This document shows, piece after piece, positions 43,901 through 51,603 of a stretch of DNA of 64,000 bases. The translations under genes and the position numbers were made by a program. Under the pieces are notes generated by a model. It saw only the letters and a program-made list of their open reading frames with translations, was not told the DNA's origin and did not search any database. Source of the stretch: Kapaibacterium sp044224925 (GTDB lineage Bacteria; Bacteroidota; Ignavibacteria; Kapaibacteriales; Kapaibacteriaceae); contig JBGAJM010000004.1 of assembly GCA_044224925.1 (NCBI GenBank), forward strand, positions 124,001 through 188,000, read 5' to 3'. Position 1 is the stretch's first letter, and every line of letters begins with the position of its first letter.

Positions 43901-45959
43901 GAGGTGGCGGATTCAGCGAGTCCCGAACGGGCAATGGCGTTTGTGCAGGAGCCCCGAGAAAACTCGCGTACAGCATCGTTCCATCTTGCTGGAACTTGGC
44001 GATGATGCCATCCTTGGGCGTTGGCGGAACCGGCGCAGGCCGATCCTTCTGGAACGCATCTGCCGTGGTCTCGAAGTTCGTGGAGTTGCTCGAGTATCCG
44101 ATCACCCACACATTGGCGCTTTGGTCGCACGCCACATCATAGAGGAACTCCGAGGTGTCTGCACCATAATAGGTCGACCACGACATTGCGCCGTTCTTCG
44201 TGAGCTGAGTGATGAATCCGTCGCCCAAACCTTGGTAGTTCGGATACTTCGAGCCCGCCGTCGTGGGATAGTCCGTGCTGTTCGTGTTGCCAACGAACGT
44301 AATGTTGTCGTCCTTGTCAATGGCAATACGAACAGGATCGTCGTCTTCCGTGCCGCCAGCATACGTCGACCATATGCGAGCACCGGTGGCATTGTTGAAT
44401 CGACCGACCCATGCCTCCTTGCCGCCCCGTATGGTCGTCTGCACGGCCGTGGTCGAGACAGGGATGTCGGGACTGTTCGTCATCCCCACCACAAAGAGAT
44501 CGCCCGACTTGTTCACGGCAATGCCATTGATCTGGTCGTAGGCAGTTCCTCCCATGAAAGTCATCCACTGCGTGTCGTAGTAGTTCACGTTGGTCTTGGT
44601 CTGCTTTGCTCGCAGAATGAACATGTCCATGTTCAACGACGCAACGTTCTGTTTGGGAACTACGCCGAACTGTCCGGCGATGCGCGGGCTACCTGAGTAG
44701 CCCGCAATGATCATATCCGTGCCGACGAGTCGAATGCTCGTGCACACGTCGTTCTGCGTTCCGCCTAACAGCCAGCAATCGAGATAGCCTCCGTTCGGAT
44801 TGAGCTTGACACCAAGTCCTTCGCCGACGGTGATGCTGTCGATGTCGGCCGTAAGGAATGTTGATCCGGTGCCGATGTTCGGTACATCGCAGAGGTTGGT
44901 ATCGGGATAGCGGCTATTCGTAAAGCCAACGGCAAAGATGTTGCCAAGGCTATCGGTGGTAACGTCTTTGAAGTAGTCGATCTTCGAGCCGCCATAGTAG
45001 GTCGACCACAGATGCGTCCCTGCATCGGAGAACTTCGTCACATAGGCATCCTGCACGACCTTTGCCCTACGCTGCAGTACACCTGGCGTTGTTGGAAGCG
45101 TCGTGCCCATGGTGCCGCCGGCCATCACAACATTTCCGGAGGGGTCGATGGTCACGCGTGGTTCCGTGAAGTCTGCGTTGGACGCATAGTACGTGGCCCA
45201 TACACGTTGCGGGTCGATGATCAAGGTCTGCGTCGGGTCGTAGGAACCCACGGTGAATCGTACCACATTGCCGGAGATCGTGAAGGCACTTGCAACGTAG
45301 GACTGTGAAGCATCGGGACGCTGCACGAAGGAAACGGGGGCATCTTCTTGGAGGGTGGCAAGGGGGGTAGGGATGGAGAGTCCGCCACCGGAACGCGGCT
45401 CCACTGTTGGTGCGCCATCGTATCGGATCGCGATCTGTGACGGGTCGCCACCGGGATGGACGATGAAGTCGTACTTCAATCCCTTGTCGGTAAGGTAAAG
45501 ACGGAGATCGATGTTGGACCATACATCGCGATAGGTGACCTCGTTCCATGCGCGTGCTACACCACCTTCGCGTCCGAAGCCTGGCAGGATGTAGCGACGT
45601 ATGGCGGGGATTTCACCCGATGTGACGATGCGGGCATTCGGATTGCTGTTCACGAGGGTCGCATCTACGCGGTACGATTCCACCTCGATATCGTCTGCAA
45701 GATCGGGTCCGGTGCGATAGTAGTTCTGCATCACAAGGTGCAATCCCTTGTTGTGCAGGAAGGCCGTCACCCCGTTCACCCGGAGGAAGGCGTCCACATA
45801 GACCAGCGAACTTCCATCGTCCGCCTTGATCTGTCCGATGTTCTGTTCGAACACGGAACGGACGCGGGCGCGTTGAACCGGAGATGTGGCCGCAACTGCT
45901 GCAGCGGTGGACAGGCAACAAAGGGCAATGAGCATGCCCACGCGTAGATACACTCTCAT
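40983..45959 (-). CDS. Giant SBBP-repeat, anchor-D and cohesin-like protein with T9SS sorting domain
   Basis: The 1658-residue protein has a signal peptide, an N-terminal DUF7948-like module (NIGQIKADDGSSLVYV to DVWSNIDLRLYLTDKGLKYDF), and an SBBP-repeat propeller (about 240-700; repeats with WSTYYGGSKIDYFKDV, WSTYAGGTEDD). Then come PKD/Ig-like repeats (KYQWSTGETSRNITV, GIAPFKYKWN), five choice-of-anchor-D repeats with Cys-rich openings (ANFGSLDACASSADTTI, VTFPELSGCEDQRDTTI), a cohesin-like domain (KVGETISVPLRMT, KATVAYPPSVLVG), and a T9SS type A tail (VVAPNPASDQTTVMID to GIYGLNVTARG). It is probably an adhesin or surface filament. The start at 45959 has GAGGAAATCTC before it. A TACGTTTG promoter box lies upstream. 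Confidence 0.9.
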   Translation of the reverse strand: MRVYLRVGMLIALCCLSTAAAVAATSPVQRARVRSVFEQNIGQIKADDGSSLVYVDAFLRVNGVTAFLHNKGLHLVMQNYYRTGPDLADDIEVESYRVDATLVNSNPNARIVTSGEIPAIRRYILPGFGREGGVARAWNEVTYRDVWSNIDLRLYLTDKGLKYDFIVHPGGDPSQIAIRYDGAPTVEPRSGGGLSIPTPLATLQEDAPVSFVQRPDASQSYVASAFTISGNVVRFTVGSYDPTQTLIIDPQRVWATYYASNADFTEPRVTIDPSGNVVMAGGTMGTTLPTTPGVLQRRAKVVQDAYVTKFSDAGTHLWSTYYGGSKIDYFKDVTTDSLGNIFAVGFTNSRYPDTNLCDVPNIGTGSTFLTADIDSITVGEGLGVKLNPNGGYLDCWLLGGTQNDVCTSIRLVGTDMIIAGYSGSPRIAGQFGVVPKQNVASLNMDMFILRAKQTKTNVNYYDTQWMTFMGGTAYDQINGIAVNKSGDLFVVGMTNSPDIPVSTTAVQTTIRGGKEAWVGRFNNATGARIWSTYAGGTEDDDPVRIAIDKDDNITFVGNTNSTDYPTTAGSKYPNYQGLGDGFITQLTKNGAMSWSTYYGADTSEFLYDVACDQSANVWVIGYSSNSTNFETTADAFQKDRPAPVPPTPKDGIIAKFQQDGTMLYASFLGAPAQTPLPVRDSLNPPPPGTDYGYDEGVALAVDRDAYMVFVNTSYSPRFDTTAGAFMGGSKVQQAPNTLVNNLFLNYFSNCKDTSIDITANGPLVLCDNDTRLLLGPTGYEKYQWSTGETSRNITVKDTGRYVLTVTTPQGCRYRDTVHIQRSPKPIANAGTDIQICKDSVGQLTVTVTSGIAPFKYKWNRIETGPEFIVDGDSLAVCKVNPGTTSRYAVTVTDAQGCTGIDTVRVTVINTVPTFAPSTANFGSLDACASSADTTITITNPMPYDIFVSGFVGDKPVVSVVTSLSPAIKIAANGGKADVRVRIAPTTAGVTSGTMNFLGTPCSWVLTVPYTASKAQLTASANPSAVTFRATASCENTKVDTTISIDNNGTDDLTLKVGIVAAPFSIVSPTTDVVVPKGGKQAVVIHYEPTAAGVYSDIARFPFVAGACNDTIRVNLNARRDNVQVQASLSSVTFPELSGCEDQRDTTIVIRNTSSVPVTITPTASSADVVLEPATATAVAANDSLVVKITFRPATQGAYTGSATFTAEPCTIAINVAISGSKQGISFATPASLDLGKVRSCSTPSTTTTFTITYNGTSGTGTVESVVSGANTTTTLTAGAQLPIGQAQQYSITWTPTVDGAYVDSLVLVMQPCSVRRVIRLTGIRSTPSLTAQTPTVALGAISGSATGSITYLNSGTDTLRVGVASVSANTFIVATTPANLDAIPPGGTIKVDYQVNCASRASVNDTIVARVLTPCTFDVPTVFTGTCSTAGPISTTVKIDSVQAKVGETISVPLRMTASSGLISGNARSWKATVAYPPSVLVGVNGTQDCWVSGQSGPCTIDITGQRGTDTIGVLTTLKYTVVLGDATNAPLTILSFEWTEAPTAAITRIPGNVAINGICEEGGTRLLRPTGTPYRVVVAPNPASDQTTVMIDGLGSESAVITLYNMLGQQLYTATVPPDANGSVRHSIDLRTYGSGIYGLNVTARGTTSKTTLIIAR

Positions 45960-46022
45960 GAGATTTCCTCGAGACAGAGATAGCCCCTTAGGATACGAAA
46001 ATTCCCTATCATTGACAGCTTG

Positions 46023-46030
46023 CAAACGTA
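46023..46030 (-). promoter_or_regulatory. TAnnTTTG promoter box of the giant SBBP gene
   Basis: TACGTTTG on the minus strand matches the Bacteroidetes -7 consensus exactly and lies 64 bases before the ATG at 45959, within the 83-base divergent gap shared with the GldL-like gene. Confidence 0.5.
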
Positions 46031-46042
46031 TCCGGAAGCCGC

Positions 46043-46870
46043 ATGACGCAATTGGAAACCCTGTCTGGGATCCAGGGTCGCGCACTGTTGCGCGACATAT
46101 ATCGGGAACTCCGCTTCGATCGGCAGCTCCGCTCGATGCCGACATTGCGGATCTGCTGGCAGATCTGTACGTCGGAGCGGGAGCTGTTCCGACTGACGAA
46201 GAAGAACGTGGTAGTGCTCCATCCACTGGGAACCTTCTCGGGGACCTCTCTGTGGATGCAGGAGATCGTGAACCGATACTATTTCTCGGTGATCAACTCC
46301 TTCGTCTACTTCGGTGCGGCCATGCTCTTGGTGGTGGTGGGACTCTATCGGTTCCATGTGATCACCAGCGAGCTCGTGGTGGTGGCAGGCATCATCCTGG
46401 AGGCATTGCTGCTGGTGACGATGTTCGTCGTGATGTTCTTCTCACCCCCGGAGGAACCGGCGGGTTCGGACACGGATCAGGACCAGAACGCCGGGATGAC
46501 CGATGAATTGCTTCGGGAATTGGGCGAGATCGGCAGAGATTATGCGGCCATGGCCGTCCAGTTGGAGTCGATCTCCACGTCGCTCGTCGACCTGGTCGAC
46601 CGACAAGAAACGCTCATCACGAGCATGCGCGACTCCGTGGCCGCCGCTGTGCAGGCCGTTGCGCCGAACCCTGACCTGATGGACTCGATGCGGGATGCGT
46701 CCCGATCGCTTGAAGATTTTGCCGGAAGTGTGAATGTGTTGACCGAGCGACTTCATGCCGTGGAACGCCAAGAGGTGGAACGGCTCGTGCGGATCGAACT
46801 CGAACGAATTCTTTCCAACACCATACTGCACGGACATGACCGGTCGGCCGAAGCATCGCAGACGCGTTGA
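46043..46870 (+). CDS. Putative divergent GldL-like T9SS motor subunit
   Basis: The 275-residue protein has two adjacent membrane helices (about 86-103 and 111-133) joined by LYRFHVITSE, and a cytoplasmic C-terminal coiled coil (about 155-260). The helix pair reads GAAMLLVVVGLYRFH, then VVVAGIILEALLLVTMFVVM and FFSPPEEP. This resembles GldL, in which GAAVV-type helix 1 ends FKIMHW and helix 2 carries the key Glu in TEA followed by FEP. Glu120 here would be the proton-path Glu. A novel feature is an 80-residue soluble N-terminal extension. The gene overlaps the GldM-like gene by 35 bases. The alignment is by eye and needs a profile search. Confidence 0.55.
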   Translation: MTQLETLSGIQGRALLRDIYRELRFDRQLRSMPTLRICWQICTSERELFRLTKKNVVVLHPLGTFSGTSLWMQEIVNRYYFSVINSFVYFGAAMLLVVVGLYRFHVITSELVVVAGIILEALLLVTMFVVMFFSPPEEPAGSDTDQDQNAGMTDELLRELGEIGRDYAAMAVQLESISTSLVDLVDRQETLITSMRDSVAAAVQAVAPNPDLMDSMRDASRSLEDFAGSVNVLTERLHAVERQEVERLVRIELERILSNTILHGHDRSAEASQTR

Positions 46871-48347
46871 GATCTACTTCATTCTGTACCTCTGCGCTCT
46901 GGTACTCTTGCTGCCGGAGCACGATGGTCCGTCGGTAGAAGGAAACGTTGTCGGCAAGATCGAAGCGCTCACGGCGTTTCAACTCCAGCCCGAGAAGACC
47001 ACGTTGGTCTGTCGCGTCGTACGCGATACGAACGGAGCCTATCGTTTTGTCGATGCCGATACTACCAATCTCATCCGTGTGCATGGCAACGTGGCGGACG
47101 TACGTTTCGAGTATGTGATCGAAGACCTCTCGGCACGGCAGACCGTGTCGATGCAGGCGAACTCCACGTCAGGGTCATCGATGTTCTCCATGGTCGATCG
47201 ACCGGACCTGCGTGGCGCCGAGTTCCGTTGGCATCCGCCGACATCGAACATCGCCGGGAACACGCTTCTTGTGCGCGTGATCGGCAGTGCGACCCCGGTG
47301 ATCGGCACCGAAGCACTGAATGGCGGAGACCGACAGACCGTTGCGTCGAACCTTCAGGTACGTGCCGAGACGCAATTCACACTTTCCGTGGTGATCGACG
47401 ACGGACAGTCCACACAACAGACCATCATCGTCCAGCAACCACCCTCAACGCAACAGGGTCCCGCAACACAACCCGGAACGCTTCCGCGATTTGGAGAGTT
47501 CTGGCTGCAGCCCCAACGCGAGCGCCTGAGCGAACTCCCCGGCGCACGGTGGAGCAATCGTGTATCGGTGGGAGGAGCAGATCTTGAACGTGACCTCAAG
47601 TCGGGCGCACAAGTTCGTGTGAATGGTGATCAGCGAACAGCTCGGTCGGTGACCATTCGCAACGATGTGGGCCGACGGGAGTTCGTGCTCGAAGGAGATG
47701 CACCGATGAGCGGCTCGGCCGTGGTCGAGATCGTCGCAACCCGAACCGACAATGCACAAGCCGTCACGCGCTTCACCGTGAACGCTCAGCCACTTCCGGC
47801 CCCCTCTGTGCCGGATGTGATGTATCCCGGCATTGCCTATACGATCAAGGCGAACGTGCCGGTGGCAGAAGGACATGCCATTGCCGTGGTCTTACGGGAC
47901 GACCGACGAGACGTGGCGAGAACGAATGGCGAGGACATCGTCTACACACCTTCGGTGAACGATACCACGCGGGTCTTCTACCTGGACCGGCTCATCGACG
48001 GGCAACGCGTTGGAGGAAGTGAAACGGTACGTGTGATCAGCTTCCCTCCGCCGGAGATCACGAACGTGCAGGACGCGACCACGCGTGATGGTGAACGTGT
48101 GAAGCGTGTGACCGTTCTGTACTATGGAGAAGCGAACCGACCCACTCTCGAAGTGGTGGATGGGAATGCACGTCCACCGCGCAAGCTCTTTGGCAACAAC
48201 CGTCCTGCCGATCGCAATGAGCGCCCACGCGTAAAGTATCTCGAAGAGTTCGACGTGATGCCGAAGGATGCTTCGCGGGCATTTACCTTCCGCATCCGAG
48301 CGGTGGATGGCAGACGGTTCTCGTCTTCGACCCGTACCATCGAATAG
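46836..48347 (+). CDS. Putative divergent GldM-like T9SS motor subunit
   Basis: The 503-residue protein has a short basic cytoplasmic N-terminus (MTGRPKHRRR), one membrane helix at about 11-27 (VEIYFILYLCALVLLL), and a long beta-rich periplasmic part with Ig-like modules up to the C-terminus. GldM has this exact plan: about 515 residues, a basic start, a single helix of MINLMYLVLxALLAL type, and periplasmic domains D1-D4 that reach the outer membrane. It overlaps the GldL-like gene by 35 bases, and gldL-gldM adjacency is conserved in T9SS loci. GldK and GldN are not beside it. Beyond the N-terminal helix the similarity is one of layout only. Confidence 0.5.
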   Translation: MTGRPKHRRRVEIYFILYLCALVLLLPEHDGPSVEGNVVGKIEALTAFQLQPEKTTLVCRVVRDTNGAYRFVDADTTNLIRVHGNVADVRFEYVIEDLSARQTVSMQANSTSGSSMFSMVDRPDLRGAEFRWHPPTSNIAGNTLLVRVIGSATPVIGTEALNGGDRQTVASNLQVRAETQFTLSVVIDDGQSTQQTIIVQQPPSTQQGPATQPGTLPRFGEFWLQPQRERLSELPGARWSNRVSVGGADLERDLKSGAQVRVNGDQRTARSVTIRNDVGRREFVLEGDAPMSGSAVVEIVATRTDNAQAVTRFTVNAQPLPAPSVPDVMYPGIAYTIKANVPVAEGHAIAVVLRDDRRDVARTNGEDIVYTPSVNDTTRVFYLDRLIDGQRVGGSETVRVISFPPPEITNVQDATTRDGERVKRVTVLYYGEANRPTLEVVDGNARPPRKLFGNNRPADRNERPRVKYLEEFDVMPKDASRAFTFRIRAVDGRRFSSSTRTIE

Positions 48348-48355
48348 TCCCTACC

Positions 48356-49363
48356 TTATCGCCGTGCCGCCTTCCGTCGTTCCTTGCGGTATTGCCGAAC
48401 ACGATCTGCATGCTGGGCTGCTGTCGCAGAGAAATTGTGTCTGCCCGATCCATCCCCTCGCGCAACGAAGAACAGATACCGATGACGTTCAGGCTTGAGG
48501 GTGGCGAGAAGGGCGGCAAGGCCGGGGTTGTTGATCGGTCCCGGCGGGAGACCGCGATGCAAGTAGGTGTTGTATGGCGTGTCCTTGTTCAGATCCGTGA
48601 GAAGCACTCTCGATCTATCGCCCAATCCGTATTGTACGCTTGGATCGGCGGCCAGCGGCATTCCGATCCGTAAGCGATTGAGATAGACGCCGGCAATGCG
48701 TGGCATCTCATCGGCAACGGCCGCCTCTGCCTGCACGATGGATGCAAGGGTGATCACTTCAAGCTTCGACATTCCGCTTGCGGCGAGCAATGGCTCGCAG
48801 GATGCGGCCCATTGCTTCTCGAACTCGTTGGCCATGCGCTCAACGATGTCGTCTTCCTGATCTTTCCAGAAGAACTCATACGTGTCCGGCTTGAGAAAAC
48901 CCTCCATCGAGCTCGGGGAGGGAAGGTCTTCGGCATCGGCGGCCTGCATGAAACGTAGCGAGTCGCAGCCAAGCGCTGCATGCAGACGGGATGCGATCTC
49001 GGAAAGACGGAATCCCTCAGGGATGGTGATGCGAATAGTGGTGCGCTTATGCGACGAGAAGATCGATCGAAGGACGTCCCATTGCGTGTCGCTCTCACCG
49101 AACGAATACCATCCGCTTTGCACCCGACGCGACGTGACGGTGGCCGTGATGCGGGCAAAGAGCATCACAATGCGCGGAGTTGGGAGTGCGCATCGGGCAT
49201 CGATCGAATCGACGGCCGCATGAATGCTAGACCCTTTGGGGATGAAGACCTCTGTGGTGTGCGAAACCGACAACGGAGCGCGGAGCACCAAAATGACGGC
49301 GCACAGGAGCGTCAGGCCTCCAAGAAGTATTCCAAGAACGATAGGATGACGAACTTTGCGCAT
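48356..49363 (-). CDS. mltG: Endolytic transglycosylase MltG
   Basis: The 335-residue protein has an N-terminal membrane anchor (VRHPIVLGILLGGLTLLCAVILVL), a LysM-like region (VFIPKGSSIHAAVDSI, TIRITIPEGFRLSEIASRL), and a YceG catalytic core. The core contains ITLASIVQAEAAVADEMPRIAG, where the second Glu fits the catalytic position, and VYLNRLRIGMPLAADPSVQYGLG. It cuts nascent glycan strands in the periplasm and sets their length. Its ATG at 49363 overlaps the start of the divergent barrel gene in the palindrome CATG. Its stop is 9 bases from the convergent GldM-like gene. Confidence 0.94.
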   Translation of the reverse strand: MRKVRHPIVLGILLGGLTLLCAVILVLRAPLSVSHTTEVFIPKGSSIHAAVDSIDARCALPTPRIVMLFARITATVTSRRVQSGWYSFGESDTQWDVLRSIFSSHKRTTIRITIPEGFRLSEIASRLHAALGCDSLRFMQAADAEDLPSPSSMEGFLKPDTYEFFWKDQEDDIVERMANEFEKQWAASCEPLLAASGMSKLEVITLASIVQAEAAVADEMPRIAGVYLNRLRIGMPLAADPSVQYGLGDRSRVLLTDLNKDTPYNTYLHRGLPPGPINNPGLAALLATLKPERHRYLFFVARGDGSGRHNFSATAAQHADRVRQYRKERRKAARR

Positions 49364-49931
49364 GCTTCTTCGCAAAATAACTGCAAGTGTCGTTGCGACA
49401 CTCTTGGTGATGACACTCTCCTTCGTTGTCGCACGTGCGCAGTCTGTTGAGGGCGAGGTGTTCGTGGGTGCGGAAGCATCACTGGAAAAGAACGATTCGT
49501 CCAGCACGTCGCGAGGTTCGTTCGCCCTTGGCGGTGGCTTGAGCTGGGCGATCGCTTCATCGGCGTCGGTGGACCTGAATGTGCATACCTTCCCCATGTT
49601 CTGTTTTGGTACGAACAAAGAGGGGTCGTTCGACATCACGCAGTTCCATCTACCGATGGGTCTGCTGCTCCGGTTTGGAGAGTACGACGGGGATCCGCGC
49701 GGGATGACGATCGGTGGGGGAGTTGGCGCCGGGTATGCCTTTTCTGCGGGAATGCTTGCCACGAAGAACACCGACCTCCGACCCTACATCGAGGTGGAGG
49801 TCATGCTGCGGCTCTTCAAACGCGGACTCTTCAAGCTTCGCTACAATACGATCATCGGTCCATACACCGATGCACTGGGAAGCTCCATCTCCTATCACAC
49901 GCTCTGCATCATTGGGTCGACGACGTGGTGA
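49362..49931 (+). CDS. Small outer-membrane beta-barrel protein
   Basis: The 189-residue product has a signal peptide (MLLRKITASVVATLLVMTLSFVVARAQ) and a series of amphipathic strands with a glycine-rich centre (SFALGGGLSWAIA, MTIGGGVGAGYAF) and a SISYHTLCIIGSTTW end, typical of eight-stranded barrels of the OmpX/OprF size. No function can be assigned. The ATG lies in CATG shared with the mltG start on the other strand; the next ATG (49410) would remove the basic part of the signal peptide. Its end overlaps the convergent ABC ATPase gene by 23 bases. Confidence 0.8.
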   Translation: MLLRKITASVVATLLVMTLSFVVARAQSVEGEVFVGAEASLEKNDSSSTSRGSFALGGGLSWAIASSASVDLNVHTFPMFCFGTNKEGSFDITQFHLPMGLLLRFGEYDGDPRGMTIGGGVGAGYAFSAGMLATKNTDLRPYIEVEVMLRLFKRGLFKLRYNTIIGPYTDALGSSISYHTLCIIGSTTW

Positions 49932-50814
49932 CCGCGGCAACGAAGATGTCGTGCAGCGATGGCTCGGCCACTTCGAACTTGGTGACCTCCACATGCTGAA
50001 GCGCATGCTGCAGCACCACATTCGGTAGAGTACCTTCTTCGAGGACCAGTTCCACGCGGCCGATGGAGGAAGACCCGACCTGCGTGCCGGGGATAGCGCG
50101 AACGGCCACATCGTCGCCATGATACTCAAGGTGGACGCGGTTCGAACGGTGCTCGGCCTTGACGGCGCGCACGGAGCCGCCGAGCACGACCTTGCCTTGA
50201 TTGATCAACACGATGTCGTCGCAAAGTTTCTCCACCTGATCCATCTGGTGCGTGGAGAGGATCACCGTGGTGCCACGGGATTGCAATTCCTTGATCACGC
50301 TGATGAGCAGATCGGCATTCACAGGATCGAGTCCACTGAACGGCTCATCAAGGATCAGCAGCGAGGGCTCATGCAGGATCGTGGTGATGAATTGCACCTT
50401 TTGCTGCATTCCCTTGGAGAGCTCTTGAACTTTTCGCGTCTCCCAACCGTTGGCGTCCATCCGATGCAACCACCAAAGTCCACGCTTCATCGCTTCGGCG
50501 GACGTGAGGCCTTTGAGTTGGCCAAAGTAGGTCATCTGGTCCGCCACCTTCAACTTCTTGTAGAGCCCGCGCTCTTCCGGAAGGTAGCCGATCAGGTTCT
50601 GTTGAACGGCGTCAACGGGAAGTCCGTCGAGCAGCAGTTCGCCTTCATCGGGCATGATGATGTTCGTGATCATGCGGATCAGCGTGGTCTTACCGGCGCC
50701 ATTCGGGCCTAACAGACCGAAGATCCTGCCCTTTTCCACGCTCATCGAGAGGTGATCGTTCGCTGCGTGATCGCCAAATCGTTTGACGACGTTCGTGATG
50801 TTGAGAAATGCCAT
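49909..50814 (-). CDS. ABC transporter ATP-binding protein with DUF4162 tail
   Basis: The 301-residue ATPase has Walker A GLLGPNGAGKTTLIRM (about 34-45), the signature LSKGMQQKVQFI (about 130), Walker B LLILDEPFSGLDPVNADLL, and a C-terminal DUF4162 domain (about 220-300). This is the ATPase type of NatA/drug-export systems with separate permeases. No permease gene is adjacent, and the gene is flanked by a convergent barrel gene and divergent sdhC. The ATG at 50814 has no ribosome site; a GAAGTTTG box ends 4 bases upstream. Confidence 0.9.
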   Translation of the reverse strand: MAFLNITNVVKRFGDHAANDHLSMSVEKGRIFGLLGPNGAGKTTLIRMITNIIMPDEGELLLDGLPVDAVQQNLIGYLPEERGLYKKLKVADQMTYFGQLKGLTSAEAMKRGLWWLHRMDANGWETRKVQELSKGMQQKVQFITTILHEPSLLILDEPFSGLDPVNADLLISVIKELQSRGTTVILSTHQMDQVEKLCDDIVLINQGKVVLGGSVRAVKAEHRSNRVHLEYHGDDVAVRAIPGTQVGSSSIGRVELVLEEGTLPNVVLQHALQHVEVTKFEVAEPSLHDIFVAAVTTSSTQ

Positions 50815-50818
50815 GCGG

Positions 50819-50826
50819 CAAACTTC
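50819..50826 (-). promoter_or_regulatory. -7-like box GAAGTTTG before the ABC ATPase gene
   Basis: On the minus strand GAAGTTTG-CCGC-ATG keeps the 4-base box-to-start spacing seen elsewhere; the first base deviates from TAnnTTTG. It abuts the sdhC promoter box. Confidence 0.35.
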
Positions 50827-50827
50827 G

Positions 50828-50835
50828 TAGATTTG
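50828..50835 (+). promoter_or_regulatory. TAnnTTTG promoter box of sdhCAB
   Basis: TAGATTTG is an exact match to the Bacteroidetes -7 consensus, with TTGAGA 21 bases upstream as a possible -33 element. The leader of about 30 bases carries GGAG (50862-50865) before the sdhC ATG. Confidence 0.6.
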
Positions 50836-50870
50836 CAGCACTTTTTGCGGAAAGACTGATCGGAGTACGT

Positions 50871-51578
50871 ATGAGACCGTTTCGAGAGGTGTGGCAGTCG
50901 ACGATCTTCACAAAATGGGTGATGGCCATCACAGGCTTGCTCATTGTGGGGTTCCTTCTTGGTCACTTGTCGGGCAACATGTTGATGTTCCTTGGCAAGG
51001 AGCACATGAACGAGTATGGCGTGGAGCTCCGTTCACTCCTGCATGGTGCTGGGATCTGGGTGGTGCGACTTGGTCTCGTTGTCATCTTTGTCCTTCACAT
51101 CCTTTCCGCCCTGAAGCTTTCCGGTCGGATCCGCAAGGCCCGTCCACAGCGATACGCCAAGGTGACGCCACAAGAGTCGACGCTAGCAGGTCGCACGATG
51201 CTCCTCTCCGGACTTCTGCTTCTCTTCTACCTCTTGTACCACCTTGCGCACTTCACATGGGGGATCGTGCACACGGACTTCTATGCTCACAACGTGGGAT
51301 ACGAGTACACCCTTGCCAACGGACACATCGTGCCCGACGTGTACAAGATGGTCGTGAACTCCTTCCAGCAGCCATTGATCTCCGTGCTCTATCTCTTGGC
51401 CATGGTATTCACTGGGATGCACATGAACCATGCCATTGGCAGTGCCTTGCAAACGCTGGGTCTTACCAACCATCGCTTGGTGCCGGTGCTCCGCAAGGCC
51501 GGCGTCGGACTGTCCATCATCATTGCCGCCGGCTTCAGTGCCGTGCCGATCTCCATTCTCATCGGCATTGTGAAATAA
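50871..51578 (+). CDS. sdhC: Succinate dehydrogenase/fumarate reductase cytochrome b subunit
   Basis: The 235-residue protein has five membrane helices and the histidines expected for a di-heme b subunit (GHLSGNMLMF, VLHILSALK, LYHLAHFTWG, GMHMNHAIG). It anchors the SdhAB dimer and passes electrons to menaquinone. A single anchor subunit with two hemes is the type found in Bacteroidota and Epsilonproteobacteria. The ATG at 50871 is preceded by GGAG at 6 bases; an upstream frame to 50808 would run into the divergent gene's promoter. sdhA starts 26 bases downstream. Confidence 0.93.
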   Translation: MRPFREVWQSTIFTKWVMAITGLLIVGFLLGHLSGNMLMFLGKEHMNEYGVELRSLLHGAGIWVVRLGLVVIFVLHILSALKLSGRIRKARPQRYAKVTPQESTLAGRTMLLSGLLLLFYLLYHLAHFTWGIVHTDFYAHNVGYEYTLANGHIVPDVYKMVVNSFQQPLISVLYLLAMVFTGMHMNHAIGSALQTLGLTNHRLVPVLRKAGVGLSIIIAAGFSAVPISILIGIVK

Positions 51579-51603
51579 GAAGCAACGAAGGAACAGCACC
51601 CCT

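Noticed and set aside
46012..46034. TTGACA and TATCCG as a promoter for the GldL-like gene
   Set aside because: The spacing is only 11 bases, too short for a -35/-10 pair.
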